64,000 bases of DNA from Mucilaginibacter sp. PPCGB 2223 (GCF_001705515.1 NZ_MDJS01000003.1:1-64000); one strand, 5' to 3'. Positions 8,863-19,138 are shown, counted from the stretch's first letter. Made by a program: numbers and translations. The notes: a model not told the origin generated them from the letters alone.

Positions 8863-10104
8863 ATGTCTGTACAGATGAATTATAAAGAGAATGTTGCGGT
8901 TGCCCTGCAATCTATTGGTGGCAACAGGTTACGCACATCGCTCACCGCATTGATCATCGCTATAGGCATTATGGCTTTGGTAGGTATTTTAACTGCTATC
9001 GAAGGCATCAAGCAGTACACCAATGATGCTTTTTCGAGCATGGGTGCCAACTCGTTTACTATACGTAACCGGGGTGGCGGCATCCGTATTGGCGGCGGTG
9101 GCCGCCGTAAAGTATTTCAATCCATCAGATACGAAGAAGCCGACCACTTTAAACAAGCCTTTAAATTACCTGCGCTTATCTCGGTCAATACGGTCGCATC
9201 CTACCAGGGCACGGCAAAGTACGGGGATAAAAAAACCAATCCGAATCTCACCATATTCGGAGGTGATGAAAATTATTTGGCGACAGGTGGTTATAAGCTG
9301 GCTTCGGGGCGCAGTTTTTCGCACGCCGAACTGGAATACGGCGCTAACGTGGTAATTATAGGTGATGAAATAAAAAACAAGTTATTTAAAGGCGAAAACC
9401 CGCTTGATAAGGAGTTAACCATCGGCGCCAGTAAGTTTAAAGTAATCGGCACTTTAGCCTCAAAAGGCTCGAGCGTGGGCGGCCCCGGCGATAAGATCTG
9501 CATTATCCCTGTATTTAAGGCCAAGCAGATATCCACCAATCCCAACCCTTCTTTTACGATCGGTATTATGGTAAGCGAACCGGCTGCGCTCGACGAAACC
9601 ATTGGCGAAGCTACATCGCTTTTCCGTAATGTACGCCGCCTGCCCATCAACCGCGAAAACAACTTCGAAATAACCCGTAGCGACTCTATACAGCAGGAAC
9701 TGGCAGGTAATTTGGCCGGTGTAACGGCAGCGGGCATTGTTGTGGGGCTTATCACCCTGATCGGCGCATCTATTGGTTTAATGAATATTATGCTGGTATC
9801 GGTTACCGAGCGCACGCGTGAAATCGGTATCCGGAAAGCTATCGGCGCAACCCCGGCAGTGATCCGCAAGCAATTCCTCATCGAATCGATCGTGATCTGT
9901 TTTATCGGCGGTGCGGGCGGTATTGTATTGGGTATGGGTATCGGCAACCTGATAGCTGTACAGATCAGCGGTACTTTCGTAGTGCCCTGGGCATGGTTGT
10001 TTATGGCCGTTGTGCTGTGTACGATAATTGGCCTGGGATCGGGCTTTTACCCGGCCAGCAAGGCTTCAAAACTCGACCCGGTTGAAGCGCTCAGGTACGA
10101 ATAA
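8863..10104 (+). CDS. ABC transporter permease, MacB/FtsX type
   Basis: 413 residues. An N-terminal transmembrane helix (about 24-45), a large periplasmic MacB_PCD domain (about 50-280) and three C-terminal helices of the FtsX fold containing the conserved TERTREIGIRKAIGATP loop. Such permeases act in macrolide/peptide export or lipoprotein handling with a separate ATPase and often a membrane-fusion protein. Neither partner is adjacent, so the substrate is unknown. A second in-frame ATG at 8875 is possible. Confidence 0.9.
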   Translation: MSVQMNYKENVAVALQSIGGNRLRTSLTALIIAIGIMALVGILTAIEGIKQYTNDAFSSMGANSFTIRNRGGGIRIGGGGRRKVFQSIRYEEADHFKQAFKLPALISVNTVASYQGTAKYGDKKTNPNLTIFGGDENYLATGGYKLASGRSFSHAELEYGANVVIIGDEIKNKLFKGENPLDKELTIGASKFKVIGTLASKGSSVGGPGDKICIIPVFKAKQISTNPNPSFTIGIMVSEPAALDETIGEATSLFRNVRRLPINRENNFEITRSDSIQQELAGNLAGVTAAGIVVGLITLIGASIGLMNIMLVSVTERTREIGIRKAIGATPAVIRKQFLIESIVICFIGGAGGIVLGMGIGNLIAVQISGTFVVPWAWLFMAVVLCTIIGLGSGFYPASKASKLDPVEALRYE

Positions 10105-10106
10105 GC

Positions 10107-10844
10107 TTAAAGCAATGCCTTATTACAAAGGTAGCCGCCGGCTAACAGCCTTTGTACATAAGGCATTTCCAGCGACCGCACAAATGCGTCGGCATGGCGG
10201 GTGGCATGCATATCGCTCGAAATAAAATCAACCAGTTGGTTATCAACCAATTCTTCGGCACATAGTTTTGTCTCGCGGCCATAATAACCGGTTAGCGATA
10301 TGGTGTTCAACTGCAGCATACAGCCCCACTGTTTGAGGTTTTTATATTGGTCGAGCGTATAATAAGGGTACCTTTCGGGATGAGCCAAGATCGGTATATA
10401 GCCCATATCTTTTAATTTAATGATGGTCGGGATAAATACCGGCGGCGGGCTAACGAACGAAAACTCGAACAGGATGTAGTTCTTCCCCATGGGCAACAGT
10501 TCGTTCTTCTCAACCAGCTCCATAAAAACTTCATCGAAAAAGTACTCGGCCGAAGCTTCTACCGGGATATCGATCTGCTGTTCGGCCAGTTCGGCTTTTA
10601 AAACGGCTAAAGCACTTTTAATACTTTCGGGCGTGTTGCGGTAATAATCATTCATCACGTGCGGCGTGGCGATGATTTTTTTGATACCTGCCGACATCAT
10701 GGTTTTAATCAGCTCGATAGACTCCTGCGGATTTTGCGCGCCATCGTCAATACCCGGCAGCACATGCGAATGCATGTCGACCGCGATAGCTTCAAAATTT
10801 AGTTTTGGCTGTTCGTCTCTCCGTTTTTTAAAGAGCCCGAACAT
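10107..10844 (-). CDS. CpsB/CapC-type metal-dependent protein-tyrosine phosphatase
   Basis: 245 residues of the PHP-fold phosphatase family that dephosphorylates bacterial tyrosine kinases in capsule/EPS export. The metal ligands are visible: DMHSHVLPGIDDG, ATPH, EASAEYF, LAHPERYPYY and SSDMHA. It is the last gene of the nucleotide-sugar operon, one base after rfbB. The cognate tyrosine kinase (Wzc/CpsD type) is not in the window. Confidence 0.92.
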   Translation of the reverse strand: MFGLFKKRRDEQPKLNFEAIAVDMHSHVLPGIDDGAQNPQESIELIKTMMSAGIKKIIATPHVMNDYYRNTPESIKSALAVLKAELAEQQIDIPVEASAEYFFDEVFMELVEKNELLPMGKNYILFEFSFVSPPPVFIPTIIKLKDMGYIPILAHPERYPYYTLDQYKNLKQWGCMLQLNTISLTGYYGRETKLCAEELVDNQLVDFISSDMHATRHADAFVRSLEMPYVQRLLAGGYLCNKALL

Positions 10845-10845
10845 A

Positions 10846-11898
10846 TTAGCGGTTGGTGTATTGGCCTTCGTAGTATTGCTGATACTGGCCCGATGTTACG
10901 TGATCCAGCCATTCCTGGTTAGCCAGGTACCAGTCGACGGTTTTTTCGAGGCCCTGTTCAAAAGTGATGCTTGGTGTCCACCCTAACTCTTCTTTCAGCT
11001 TTGTGGCATCGATCGCATAACGCAAATCGTGCCCTGCCCTGTCGGTAACGAAGGTAATCAGTTTGGCAGATTCGCCTTCGGGGCGACCGAGTTTTTTATC
11101 CAGGATACTACACAGCAAACGGATCAGGTCGATATTCTTCCACTCGTTATGGCCGCCAATGTTGTACGTTGTACCCGATTTGGCTTTATGAAAGATCACA
11201 TCGATAGCGCGGGCATGGTCTTCAACCCACAACCAGTCGCGCACGTTTTCGCCTTTACCGTAAACCGGGATAGGTTTTGATTGCTTGATGTTATGAATAG
11301 AAAGCGGTATCAGTTTTTCGGGAAAATGGTATGAGCCATAGTTATTCGAGCAGTTGGAGATGACGGCGTTCAAGCCATAGGTATCCTGGTAAGCGCGCAC
11401 AAAATGGTCAGAACTTGCTTTTGATGCCGAATAGGGCGAATGCGGGTCGTAAGCGGTTTCTTCGGTAAACATGCCGGTTTCGCCCAGAGTACCGTATACC
11501 TCATCGGTTGATACATGGTAAAAACGGGTGTTTTCGTAATTACCTGCCCAGTATTTTTTGGCGGCGTTCAACAGGTTTACCGTGCCGATCACATTGGTCA
11601 TCACAAACTCCAAAGGGTTGGTGATCGATCTGTCCACATGCGATTCGGCAGCCAAATGAATAACAGCATCGGGTTTTTCGTTTTTGAAGAGCTCATCGAT
11701 AAAAGCTGCGTCGACAATATCGCCTTTAACAAATTTATAGTTAGAGTTATGTTCAATGTCGCGCAGGTTTTCCAGGTTACCAGCGTAAGTGAGTTTATCG
11801 AGGTTAACGATCTGATACCCGGGATAGGTTGTTACAAACCTGCGTACCACGTGCGAGCCAATAAAACCTGCCCCTCCTGTGATGATGATCTTCTTCAT
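10846..11898 (-). CDS. rfbB: dTDP-glucose 4,6-dehydratase
   Basis: 350 residues, an extended SDR: NAD-binding GGAGFIGSH at the N-terminus, the active-site Thr-Asp-Glu in HVSTDEVYG, and catalytic Tyr/Lys in YSASKASSDH. Converts dTDP-glucose to dTDP-4-keto-6-deoxyglucose, the entry to dTDP-rhamnose and related sugars. rfbA, rfbC and rfbD are not adjacent, so the operon groups nucleotide-sugar enzymes from different routes. Confidence 0.95.
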   Translation of the reverse strand: MKKIIITGGAGFIGSHVVRRFVTTYPGYQIVNLDKLTYAGNLENLRDIEHNSNYKFVKGDIVDAAFIDELFKNEKPDAVIHLAAESHVDRSITNPLEFVMTNVIGTVNLLNAAKKYWAGNYENTRFYHVSTDEVYGTLGETGMFTEETAYDPHSPYSASKASSDHFVRAYQDTYGLNAVISNCSNNYGSYHFPEKLIPLSIHNIKQSKPIPVYGKGENVRDWLWVEDHARAIDVIFHKAKSGTTYNIGGHNEWKNIDLIRLLCSILDKKLGRPEGESAKLITFVTDRAGHDLRYAIDATKLKEELGWTPSITFEQGLEKTVDWYLANQEWLDHVTSGQYQQYYEGQYTNR

Positions 11899-11909
11899 AA
11901 AAACGTTTT

Positions 11910-12935
11910 TTAGAAAGGCTTTTCAGCCAGGTATTTTTCCCAGTTCCAGGCCGAAAGCATCATATCGGCAATGCCTAATTCTGCCGTCCAGCCCAGTACT
12001 TTGGTCGATTTGGTGACATCGCCCCAAACCTGCTCCACATCGCCGGGGCGACGCGGGCCGATTTTATAGTTTAATTTTTCGCCGGTAGCTTCTTCAAAGG
12101 CATGTATTACCTCGAGCACCGAGTTACCGTTACCGGTACCTAAGTTAAACATATCATATCCAATGGCATAACCTTCGGTCGCCATCAGTTTCAAAGCAGC
12201 CACGTGTGCTTTGGCCAGATCAACTACGTGGATATAGTCGCGGATACAGCTACCGTCGGGCGTATTGTAATCGTTGCCGAAGACAGTGATCGGGCCACGT
12301 TTGCCAATAGCGCTTTGTGTGATGAAAGGCACCAGGTTTTGCGGTACGCCGATGGGCAACTCTCCAATTAAAGCCGAATCGTGGGCCCCAACCGGGTTAA
12401 AGTATCGTAAGGAAATAACCTTGCATTTACTACCCGAATGAACGGTGTCCTGCAATATTTCTTCGGCCACCTGTTTGGTATTACCATAAGGCGATTGCGC
12501 GGGTTGTACGGGCGCGTCCTCGGTTACCGGCAAATGCTCCGGCTGGCCGTAAACCGTACAACTTGATGAGAAAACAAAGTTTACAGGCTTATCGTAATAA
12601 GTCTCCAGCAGGTTTACCAGCGAATAGAAATTGTTATGATAGTATTTTAAGGGATTGGCTACCGATTCGCCAACCGCTTTATAAGCTGCAAAGTGTATTA
12701 CTCCCGAAATATCGGGTTCGGCTGCAGCCAGCTCTTTAACCGCCAGTTCACTACACAAGTCTACCTGGTAAAATTTGGGTTTATAACCGATGATCTTAGC
12801 GATCTGATCCTGTATCTTGATATCCGAGTTCGACAGGTTGTCGACGATAACAGGCTCATAACCGGCGTTAACCAACTCCACTACTGTATGCGAGCCGATG
12901 TACCCTAAACCGCCGGTAACCAATATTTTTGCCAT
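11910..12935 (-). CDS. galE: UDP-glucose 4-epimerase
   Basis: 341 residues with GGLGYIGSHT at the N-terminus, the SSSCTVYG serine motif and YGNTKQVAEE as the YxxxK active site, plus the late RPGDVEQVW motif. Interconverts UDP-glucose and UDP-galactose. Eleven bases upstream of rfbB and three downstream of the UXS gene; co-transcribed in the exopolysaccharide-precursor operon. Confidence 0.95.
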   Translation of the reverse strand: MAKILVTGGLGYIGSHTVVELVNAGYEPVIVDNLSNSDIKIQDQIAKIIGYKPKFYQVDLCSELAVKELAAAEPDISGVIHFAAYKAVGESVANPLKYYHNNFYSLVNLLETYYDKPVNFVFSSSCTVYGQPEHLPVTEDAPVQPAQSPYGNTKQVAEEILQDTVHSGSKCKVISLRYFNPVGAHDSALIGELPIGVPQNLVPFITQSAIGKRGPITVFGNDYNTPDGSCIRDYIHVVDLAKAHVAALKLMATEGYAIGYDMFNLGTGNGNSVLEVIHAFEEATGEKLNYKIGPRRPGDVEQVWGDVTKSTKVLGWTAELGIADMMLSAWNWEKYLAEKPF

Positions 12936-12938
12936 GTT

Positions 12939-13922
12939 TTATTTGTTGTAGTTAGTGAAATCCTTATGGTGAATTTCTTTGTCCGGTAACGATTTGAAGT
13001 ATTCGTAAGTGATCTTTAACCCCTCGGCACGTGATACCTTGGGCTCCCAGCCTAAAATGGCTTTGGCCTTGGTAATATCCGGGCGGCGTTGTTTCGGATC
13101 ATCTACCGGCAGGTCTTTACAAACCAGTTCCTGGTCGGTACCGGTCAGTTTAATGATCTCTTCACCAAACTCACGGATGGTGATCTCATCGGGGTTACCG
13201 ATATTCATTGGCTGTACATAATCACTGAACAGCAAACGATAGATGCCTTCAATCAAATCGTCAACGTAGCAGAACGAACGTGTTTGCGAACCATCGCCAA
13301 AAACGGTAAGCGGTTCGCCGCGTAGAGCCTGGCCGATGAATGCAGGCAATACACGGCCATCATTCAGGCGCATGCGCGGTCCATATGTGTTGAATATACG
13401 TACAATACGGGTTTCCAAACCATGAAAGGTGTGGTAGGCCATCGTGATGGCTTCCTGGAAACGTTTAGCTTCATCGTACACACCACGTGGCCCAACGGGG
13501 TTAACGTTGCCCCAGTATTCTTCGGGTTGCGGGTTGACGTTAGGGTCGCCATATACTTCGGATGTCGAAGCAATCAGCATGCGGGCGCCTTTGGCACGTG
13601 CCAAACCTAACAGGTTATGGGTACCGAGCGAACCTACTTTCAAAGTTTGGATAGGTATCTTTAAATAATCGATGGGGCTGGCCGGTGATGCGAAGTGCAG
13701 TATGTAATGCAGATCGCCTGCCACGTGCACAAATTTGGAAACATCGTGATTGTAGAACTCAAAATTTTCGAGTTTAAACAGGTGTTCGATGTTACGCAAG
13801 TCGCCGGTTATCAGGTTATCCATGCCGATAACTTGGAAATCTTCTTTAATAAACCTGTCGCACAGGTGCGATCCTAAAAAGCCGGCAGCGCCGGTGATAA
13901 GTATACGTTTTCTTTCAGCCAT
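12939..13922 (-). CDS. UDP-glucuronate decarboxylase (UDP-xylose synthase family)
   Basis: 327-residue SDR with [15 protein letters not shown], the [10 protein letters not shown] motif, YDEAKRFQE (YxxxK), and [13 protein letters not shown] and RSFCYVDDL stretches typical of UXS enzymes. It would decarboxylate UDP-glucuronate to UDP-xylose. Its ATG overlaps the stop of ugd by one base (TAATG); ugd makes its substrate, which supports the assignment. The family also contains dTDP-glucose dehydratase-like members, so specificity is inferred from context. Confidence 0.9.
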   Translation of the reverse strand: MAERKRILITGAAGFLGSHLCDRFIKEDFQVIGMDNLITGDLRNIEHLFKLENFEFYNHDVSKFVHVAGDLHYILHFASPASPIDYLKIPIQTLKVGSLGTHNLLGLARAKGARMLIASTSEVYGDPNVNPQPEEYWGNVNPVGPRGVYDEAKRFQEAITMAYHTFHGLETRIVRIFNTYGPRMRLNDGRVLPAFIGQALRGEPLTVFGDGSQTRSFCYVDDLIEGIYRLLFSDYVQPMNIGNPDEITIREFGEEIIKLTGTDQELVCKDLPVDDPKQRRPDITKAKAILGWEPKVSRAEGLKITYEYFKSLPDKEIHHKDFTNYNK

Positions 13923-15238
13923 TATTTGTTTTCAACTATTTTACGTCCGATACTGTTGTAATAGAACCCGCATTCTGCCATTTTTTGCAGATCGTACAGG
14001 TTACGTCCGTCAAAAATAACTTTGTTTTTTAATAAACCAGCAACCTGATCAAAATCCGGCGTGCGGAACAGCGACCATTCGGTAACGATCAGGAGTGCAT
14101 CGGCACCATGCAGCGCGCTGTAAGCATCGGCAGCGTAGCTGATTTTCGAGCCCAGCAAGTTGCGTACGTTGTTCATCGCTTCGGGGTCGAAAGCGGTAAC
14201 CGAGGCGCCGGCTTTCAATAATTCGTCGATAATATATAAAGCCGGAGCCTCGCGGATGTCGTCGGTTTCAGGCTTAAATGCCAATCCCCAAAGAGCAAAT
14301 TTTTTGCCTTTTAAACTACCGCCGAAATATTTTTTAACCTTTTTGAAAAGGACCTTTTTCTGGGTTTCGTTAACATCGATAACCGAGTTTAATATCTTGA
14401 AATCGTATTTAGCTTCGTCGGCCGATTTTACCAGGGCCTGTACATCTTTCGGGAAACAGCTGCCGCCATAACCTACACCCGGGAACAGGAAGCGGCGGCC
14501 GATACGCTCGTCTGAGCCTATACCGCGGCGCACCATATCGACATCGGCTCCAACCAGTTCGCAAAGATTGGCCACCTCGTTCATAAAGGTGATTTTTGTT
14601 GCCAGGAATGAGTTGGCGGCATATTTTGTTAATTCAGACGAACGCTCGTCCATAAAAATGATCGGGTTGCCCTGGCGTACGTACGGGCCGTAAAGTTCGC
14701 CCATCAGTTTCTGTGCACGCTCGCTTTTGGTACCAACTACCACACGGTCGGGCTTCATAAAATCTTCAACCGCAACACCTTCGCGTAAAAACTCAGGGTT
14801 CGATACTACGTCAAACTCAACCGTTGTTTCGGCGCCTAAGGCGGCTCTTACTTTATCGGCAGTGCCTACCGGTACAGTTGATTTGGTTACGATAACCTTG
14901 TAATCTTTGATCAGTTTACCAATGTCTTTAGCTGCGCCCAGTACATAGCTCAAATCGGCAGCGCCATCTCCGCCGGGAGGAGTTGGCAGCGCTAAAAAGA
15001 TGATCTTGGCTTCTTCAATAGCCTCGGCAAGGCTGGTGGTAAAATGCAACCTGTTTTGCGCAATGTTACGGAGGAACAGGATATCCAATCCTGGCTCGTA
15101 GATGGGCATCTTGCCATCCTGCATCATTTTTACTTTTTCGGCGTTAATATCAACGCAAATTACCTGGTTTCCGGTTTCGGCCAAACATGTGCCTGTTACC
15201 AAACCTACGTACCCTGTACCAACTACAGCTATTTTCAT
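13922..15238 (-). CDS. ugd: UDP-glucose 6-dehydrogenase
   Basis: 438 residues. N-terminal NAD-binding [15 protein letters not shown], catalytic cysteine in [12 protein letters not shown] (about residue 260), and the C-terminal UDP-binding domain with [14 protein letters not shown]. Oxidises UDP-glucose to UDP-glucuronate. First gene of the ugd-uxs-galE-rfbB-cpsB operon; 71 bases separate it from the divergent Kdo transferase gene. Confidence 0.96.
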   Translation of the reverse strand: MKIAVVGTGYVGLVTGTCLAETGNQVICVDINAEKVKMMQDGKMPIYEPGLDILFLRNIAQNRLHFTTSLAEAIEEAKIIFLALPTPPGGDGAADLSYVLGAAKDIGKLIKDYKVIVTKSTVPVGTADKVRAALGAETTVEFDVVSNPEFLREGVAVEDFMKPDRVVVGTKSERAQKLMGELYGPYVRQGNPIIFMDERSSELTKYAANSFLATKITFMNEVANLCELVGADVDMVRRGIGSDERIGRRFLFPGVGYGGSCFPKDVQALVKSADEAKYDFKILNSVIDVNETQKKVLFKKVKKYFGGSLKGKKFALWGLAFKPETDDIREAPALYIIDELLKAGASVTAFDPEAMNNVRNLLGSKISYAADAYSALHGADALLIVTEWSLFRTPDFDQVAGLLKNKVIFDGRNLYDLQKMAECGFYYNSIGRKIVENK

Positions 15239-15309
15239 ATTTTGATGTTCGGTTTAATTTAATTTTCATTTACCTTCGGACTGACGAAGATAATAATTCA
15301 AATCCTATA

Positions 15310-16521
15310 ATGTTATTAATTTACAATTTATTCCTACGAATTTATTTAATTTTAATATTAATATCTTCATTTTTTAACAAAAAAGCAAAAAAATGGATAA
15401 AAGGGCGCAGCGGCGTTAGCCTCATACGCTGCGAATCGTCCTTTTGGTTTCATTTCGCCTCGCTGGGCGAGTTTGAACAGGGCAGGCCGGTGCTCGAAAA
15501 AATGCGCCAGCTGCATCCTGATCAAAAAATTGTAATAACATTCTTCTCCCCGTCGGGGTACGAGGTGCGTAAAAATACACCTTTAGCCGATTATATTTAC
15601 TACCTGCCCTTAGATACGGCAAAAAATGCCCGGCATTTTATCGATAACATCAACCCAACCCTTGCTGTTTTTACCAAATACGAATATTGGTACCATTACT
15701 TTAACGAGTTGAATAAAAGGCAGATACCGCTGTATGTTATTTCGGGGATATTCCGGCCGGGGCAGGTGTTTTTTAAATGGTACGGCGGCCTGCACCGACG
15801 GATGTTAGGCTTTGTAACGCACTTTTTTGTGCAGGATAAGGAATCTCAAAACTTACTGCAGACGCTTAATATCACCAATATCACCGTTACTGGCGATACC
15901 CGGTTTGACCGTGTTTGGGAAAATTCCCAATCGCCGAAACGGATTGAAACCATCGAAAAGTTTAAAGCCGGGAAACCTGTTTTTATTGGCGGCAGCACCT
16001 GGCCGCAGGATGAAGAACTGATCACATCGCTTATTCCGAAGTATCCGGATTGGAAGTTCATTTTTGCACCACACGAGATTACCGAAGTTAAGATACAGGC
16101 ATTATTAAAACTCATCCCGCAGGGTAAAGTCGTCCGTTTTTCAGAAATAAACGAAACAACCACACTCAGCAACTGTCAGGTTCTGATCATAGATAACATT
16201 GGGATGTTGTCTTCGCTGTATCAATACGGTGATATTGCCTTTATCGGCGGCGGTTTTGGGGCGGGTATTCATAATACGCTCGAAGCTGCAGCTTTCGGGT
16301 TGCCGGTGATCTTCGGGCCCCGTTATCAAAAATTTAAAGAAGCGCGTGATATTGTTGAACAGCAACTGGGTTTTTCGGTTGTGAATGCAGAAGAGCTGCA
16401 GGAAATTGCTGATATATTAATATCCGATAAGGCTTATCGCGACGAGGTTGGGATAAAGATTAAAGCTTATGTAAAAGCTAATACCGGGGCAACGGGGAAG
16501 TTTTTGGAAGAGATAGATTAG
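15310..16521 (+). CDS. waaA: 3-deoxy-D-manno-octulosonic acid (Kdo) transferase
   Basis: 403 residues from ATG 15310 (the frame is open upstream into ugd, which is not credible). An N-terminal membrane anchor (LIYNLFLRIYLILILISS) precedes a GT-B glycosyltransferase: SLGEFEQGRPVLE contains the conserved acidic residue, SPSGYEVRKN follows, and the C-terminal half has FIGGGFGAGIHNTLEAAAFG and PVIFGPRYQKF. Transfers Kdo to lipid A at the inner membrane. Divergent from the sugar-nucleotide operon. Confidence 0.93.
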   Translation: MLLIYNLFLRIYLILILISSFFNKKAKKWIKGRSGVSLIRCESSFWFHFASLGEFEQGRPVLEKMRQLHPDQKIVITFFSPSGYEVRKNTPLADYIYYLPLDTAKNARHFIDNINPTLAVFTKYEYWYHYFNELNKRQIPLYVISGIFRPGQVFFKWYGGLHRRMLGFVTHFFVQDKESQNLLQTLNITNITVTGDTRFDRVWENSQSPKRIETIEKFKAGKPVFIGGSTWPQDEELITSLIPKYPDWKFIFAPHEITEVKIQALLKLIPQGKVVRFSEINETTTLSNCQVLIIDNIGMLSSLYQYGDIAFIGGGFGAGIHNTLEAAAFGLPVIFGPRYQKFKEARDIVEQQLGFSVVNAEELQEIADILISDKAYRDEVGIKIKAYVKANTGATGKFLEEID

Positions 16522-16590
16522 TTATTTTGTGTGATCTTTATTTGAGATATACAAAAAAACTATATTTATGAATTATAATCAGTCGAAATC

Positions 16591-17574
16591 ATGACCCTCA
16601 AAGAAGCCGTTTTAAAAAGCTTAGAAGATATTAACGACGTAACAAATCATTTAGCCGTTCTAAACAAAATACTAGAAGAAAAGTACTATGACTTTGGCAC
16701 AGCAAAAACACCTGCTCAAACTGTGTCGGCTCTCCTCGGCGACTACATAAGAAACGGCGATACACGAGTGAAGCGAATAAAACAACCCGGAGGGACGTAC
16801 TCTTACTACCTTACAAAAAATGAATCAAACCTGAGTGCTGATGTTCTGAATGGAGTAGCCGAACCTTCTATACGGATAGCTAAAAATTCGGAAAAAACTA
16901 AAACATATGACGAAAGAAGCTTACATAAGCTTTTAAGTAGCTATTTAAAAAATGCAGGTACTTATTCAAAAACAATTTTTCATGAGCAATCAACTTTTGG
17001 TAAAGACAATAATCAAATTTGGACTCATCCAGATATGGTTGGGGTTCGACTATTAAATTTACAATCCAAAGCAAGTCAAACATTTATCAAGTCAATTAAC
17101 CGACTTGATGCGTTGAAAATAAGCTCCTATGAAATAAAAAAAGAGATTAATAATGATGGTGATTTAAAAAAAGCATTTTTCCAAGCTGTCTCGAACTCCA
17201 GTTGGGCTAATTATGGGTATTTGGTCGCGTTCGAGTTTGGGAGTAGCTTAATGAGCGAGATTGAACGTTTAAACCAATCATTTGGAATAGGTGTAATTCA
17301 ACTTAGAGCCAATCCTTATAAAAGCACGGTTTTATATCAACCAAGGTATCGAGATTTAGATTTTGCGACCATTGATAAATTGTGTCAAATAAATAAGGAT
17401 TTTGAAAAATTCATTGAGCAGATTGAGAAACTTCTTACTGCAGAAGAGCGATATTACAAATCGACCGAGAAAGAATTAGACGAGTTTTGTGATAGATATT
17501 TCCTAAATGATACCGATTTCGTAGATTATTGTAATCAGCAATACATTCCTATAGATATAGAAACACTCGTTTAG
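16591..17574 (+). CDS. HARE-HTH plus PD-(D/E)XK-like protein (COG2958-like)
   Basis: 327 residues. Residues 1-75 read as a winged HARE-HTH domain (TLKEAVLKSLED... KTPAQTVSALLGDYI... YSYYL). The middle has a nuclease-like arrangement: HE at 131-132, HPD at 146-148 and EIK at 181-183, i.e. a candidate E...PD...ExK site. The C-terminus (about 255-327) is charged and helical. No methyltransferase or other defence gene is adjacent. Codon use is clearly more A/T-rich than in waaA and hemH, suggesting horizontal acquisition. Nuclease activity is inference; the family is uncharacterised. Confidence 0.75.
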   Translation: MTLKEAVLKSLEDINDVTNHLAVLNKILEEKYYDFGTAKTPAQTVSALLGDYIRNGDTRVKRIKQPGGTYSYYLTKNESNLSADVLNGVAEPSIRIAKNSEKTKTYDERSLHKLLSSYLKNAGTYSKTIFHEQSTFGKDNNQIWTHPDMVGVRLLNLQSKASQTFIKSINRLDALKISSYEIKKEINNDGDLKKAFFQAVSNSSWANYGYLVAFEFGSSLMSEIERLNQSFGIGVIQLRANPYKSTVLYQPRYRDLDFATIDKLCQINKDFEKFIEQIEKLLTAEERYYKSTEKELDEFCDRYFLNDTDFVDYCNQQYIPIDIETLV

Positions 17575-17600
17575 TTATTATAACTTAAATATTTTAACAG

Positions 17601-18620
17601 CTATGCCCCTACCACCATCCGCTTTAGCGATTTGATAAACGTAGGCGAATCATTCAAACTTTCGACCAGTTGCATGTGCTCGCCGCCACCGGCTTTAAAT
17701 TCCTCGTGATATTCAACCGTCACTTCGTACACCGTTTCGAGGCAATCGGCAACAAAGGCAGGGCAAAATACCAGGACACGTTTTTTACCTTCGGCAGCCA
17801 GTTTAGCTACTACCTCGCTGGTATAAGGCTGCACCCATGGGTCGCTGCCCAGCCGCGACTGAAAGCAAATAGTGTATTTTTCCTTAGGGATACCCAGCTC
17901 GGCAGCGATGAGTTTAGCCGTATGGTGCGATTGGGCCGAGTAGCAGTTTTTGTTGACATCCGTTAACGTATCGCAGCAACCGGCCGCTTTAAGGCAATGG
18001 CTGTGGGTATGATCGGCTTTGATGAGCTGCCTTTGCGGCAAACCGTGAAAACTGAATAAAATATGGTCGTACGTTTCGGGCTTGTACTTGCGGGCATTAT
18101 CGGCAAACGTAGCGATCATCAGGTCGTCGTCGTGAAACGAGTTGATGAACGAAATATTGGGTTTTGTTGGCCAGGTACCGATCACCTCCATCACTTTATC
18201 GTAAACCGACCCGGTACTTGCCGAAGCATATTGCGGAAACAACGGGATAACCAGGATATCGTCGACAAGCGCTTCTTTAAATTTGTCTAAAACCGACTGA
18301 ATAGAGGGGCTCTGGTAACGCATCGCCAGCTCTACCTGATAGCCGTCGCCAAGGCTTTCACGCAGCAAATCGCGCTGTAAAATGCTGTAATGCATCAAAG
18401 GCGAACCGGTTTTATCGCTCCATATCTCGCGGTACAGCTTCGCCGATTTGGGGCTGCGGAACGGAACAATAAGCCCCTTAACCAGAAAAGTACGCAAAAC
18501 GGGGTTTACGTCAATCACGCGTGGGTCCATCAAAAACTCGTTGAGATACTTACGCACGTCGGCTGTCGACGGGCTGTCGGGCGTACCCAGGTTGATTAGT
18601 AAAACTCCTTTTTTGCTCAT
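17601..18620 (-). CDS. hemH: Ferrochelatase
   Basis: 339 residues from ATG 18620 (MSKKGVLLINLGTPDSP). The active-site His is in LFSFHGLPQRQ and the conserved Glu in FVADCLETVYEV. Inserts Fe2+ into protoporphyrin IX, the last step of haem synthesis. An upstream in-frame codon at 18659 is rejected because a -7 element (TATCTTTG on the minus strand, 18639-18646) lies between the two. Single gene. Confidence 0.94.
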   Translation of the reverse strand: MSKKGVLLINLGTPDSPSTADVRKYLNEFLMDPRVIDVNPVLRTFLVKGLIVPFRSPKSAKLYREIWSDKTGSPLMHYSILQRDLLRESLGDGYQVELAMRYQSPSIQSVLDKFKEALVDDILVIPLFPQYASASTGSVYDKVMEVIGTWPTKPNISFINSFHDDDLMIATFADNARKYKPETYDHILFSFHGLPQRQLIKADHTHSHCLKAAGCCDTLTDVNKNCYSAQSHHTAKLIAAELGIPKEKYTICFQSRLGSDPWVQPYTSEVVAKLAAEGKKRVLVFCPAFVADCLETVYEVTVEYHEEFKAGGGEHMQLVESLNDSPTFIKSLKRMVVGA

Positions 18621-18638
18621 GTTTGTTAATTCGGAGTG

Positions 18639-18646
18639 CAAAGATA
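18639..18646 (-). promoter_or_regulatory. -7 element of hemH
   Basis: TATCTTTG on the minus strand, 18 bases upstream of the hemH ATG, leaving a leader of roughly 12-15 bases. The 190 bases further right (18660-18835) hold nothing recognisable. Confidence 0.5.
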
Positions 18647-18835
18647 ATGTTGCAGGCAATGTATTGGTAATTAAAATGTCAGTTGGGTGTTAAATAGATT
18701 GACGGTTTGGTATTTTATTGGTTTTGTAATGTGTTAGTGAGAGTGATTGTGGTAATTGACTTTAAAGCGTATATAGTATCAGATGAATGAGTTGGTGAGC
18801 TTGGTTTTAATATAATTGTTAATTACAGAAGATTT

Positions 18836-18932
18836 GGGCGTTCCCTGCGGGCCGGGCTATCCGTTTATACTGCGCAGGCATTAGCCACGGCCCGCCCTAA
18901 ACCCCGGGCACGGCCGGTATCCACTTCTATCC
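18836..18932 (+). repeat. REP-like repeat, copy A (left part, split by IS110)
   Basis: Begins GGGCGTTCCCTGCGGGCC, contains GCATTAGCCACG and GGCCGGTATCC, and stops at TTCTATCC where the IS begins. The missing end, CTAACGC, is found at 20125-20131. Joined across the IS, the tail has the same length as copy C (34277). Copies B (29591) and C are intact. Confidence 0.85.
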
Positions 18933-18949
18933 ATTAGGTTTGTTTTAGA

Positions 18950-19118
18950 TTTGAAAGATATCGCAAGCCAGAGGTGAACCATGTTCTATCGTAGGTGTAG
19001 AGACCTAATTAGGGATTCGGTCCTCTGACTCTGCTATGCTCAGGGCTTTAATAGAAATTCAGGCATCAGGGCCTATTATCATGGATATAAGCGATAAGCA
19101 TAACTGCGATACTCTCTA
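18950..19118 (+). ncRNA. IS110 bridge RNA
   Basis: Noncoding stretch before the transposase. A closing stem pairs TATCGCA (18959-18965) with TGCGATA (19105-19111). Inside, CAGAGG (18969-18974) pairs with CCTCTG (19022-19027), closing a loop that contains TTCTATC (18984-18990), identical to the left target flank, and TTAGGGAT (19009-19016), the reverse complement of the right target ATCCCTAA. The second loop contains ATAGAAAT (19051-19058), identical to the right end of the IS (20115-20122), and ATGGAT (19081-19086), the reverse complement of ATCCAT at the left end. This is the target-loop/donor-loop layout described for IS621; the ends of the RNA are approximate. Confidence 0.85.
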
Positions 19119-19138
19119 ACAACTCAAAATTAAACATT

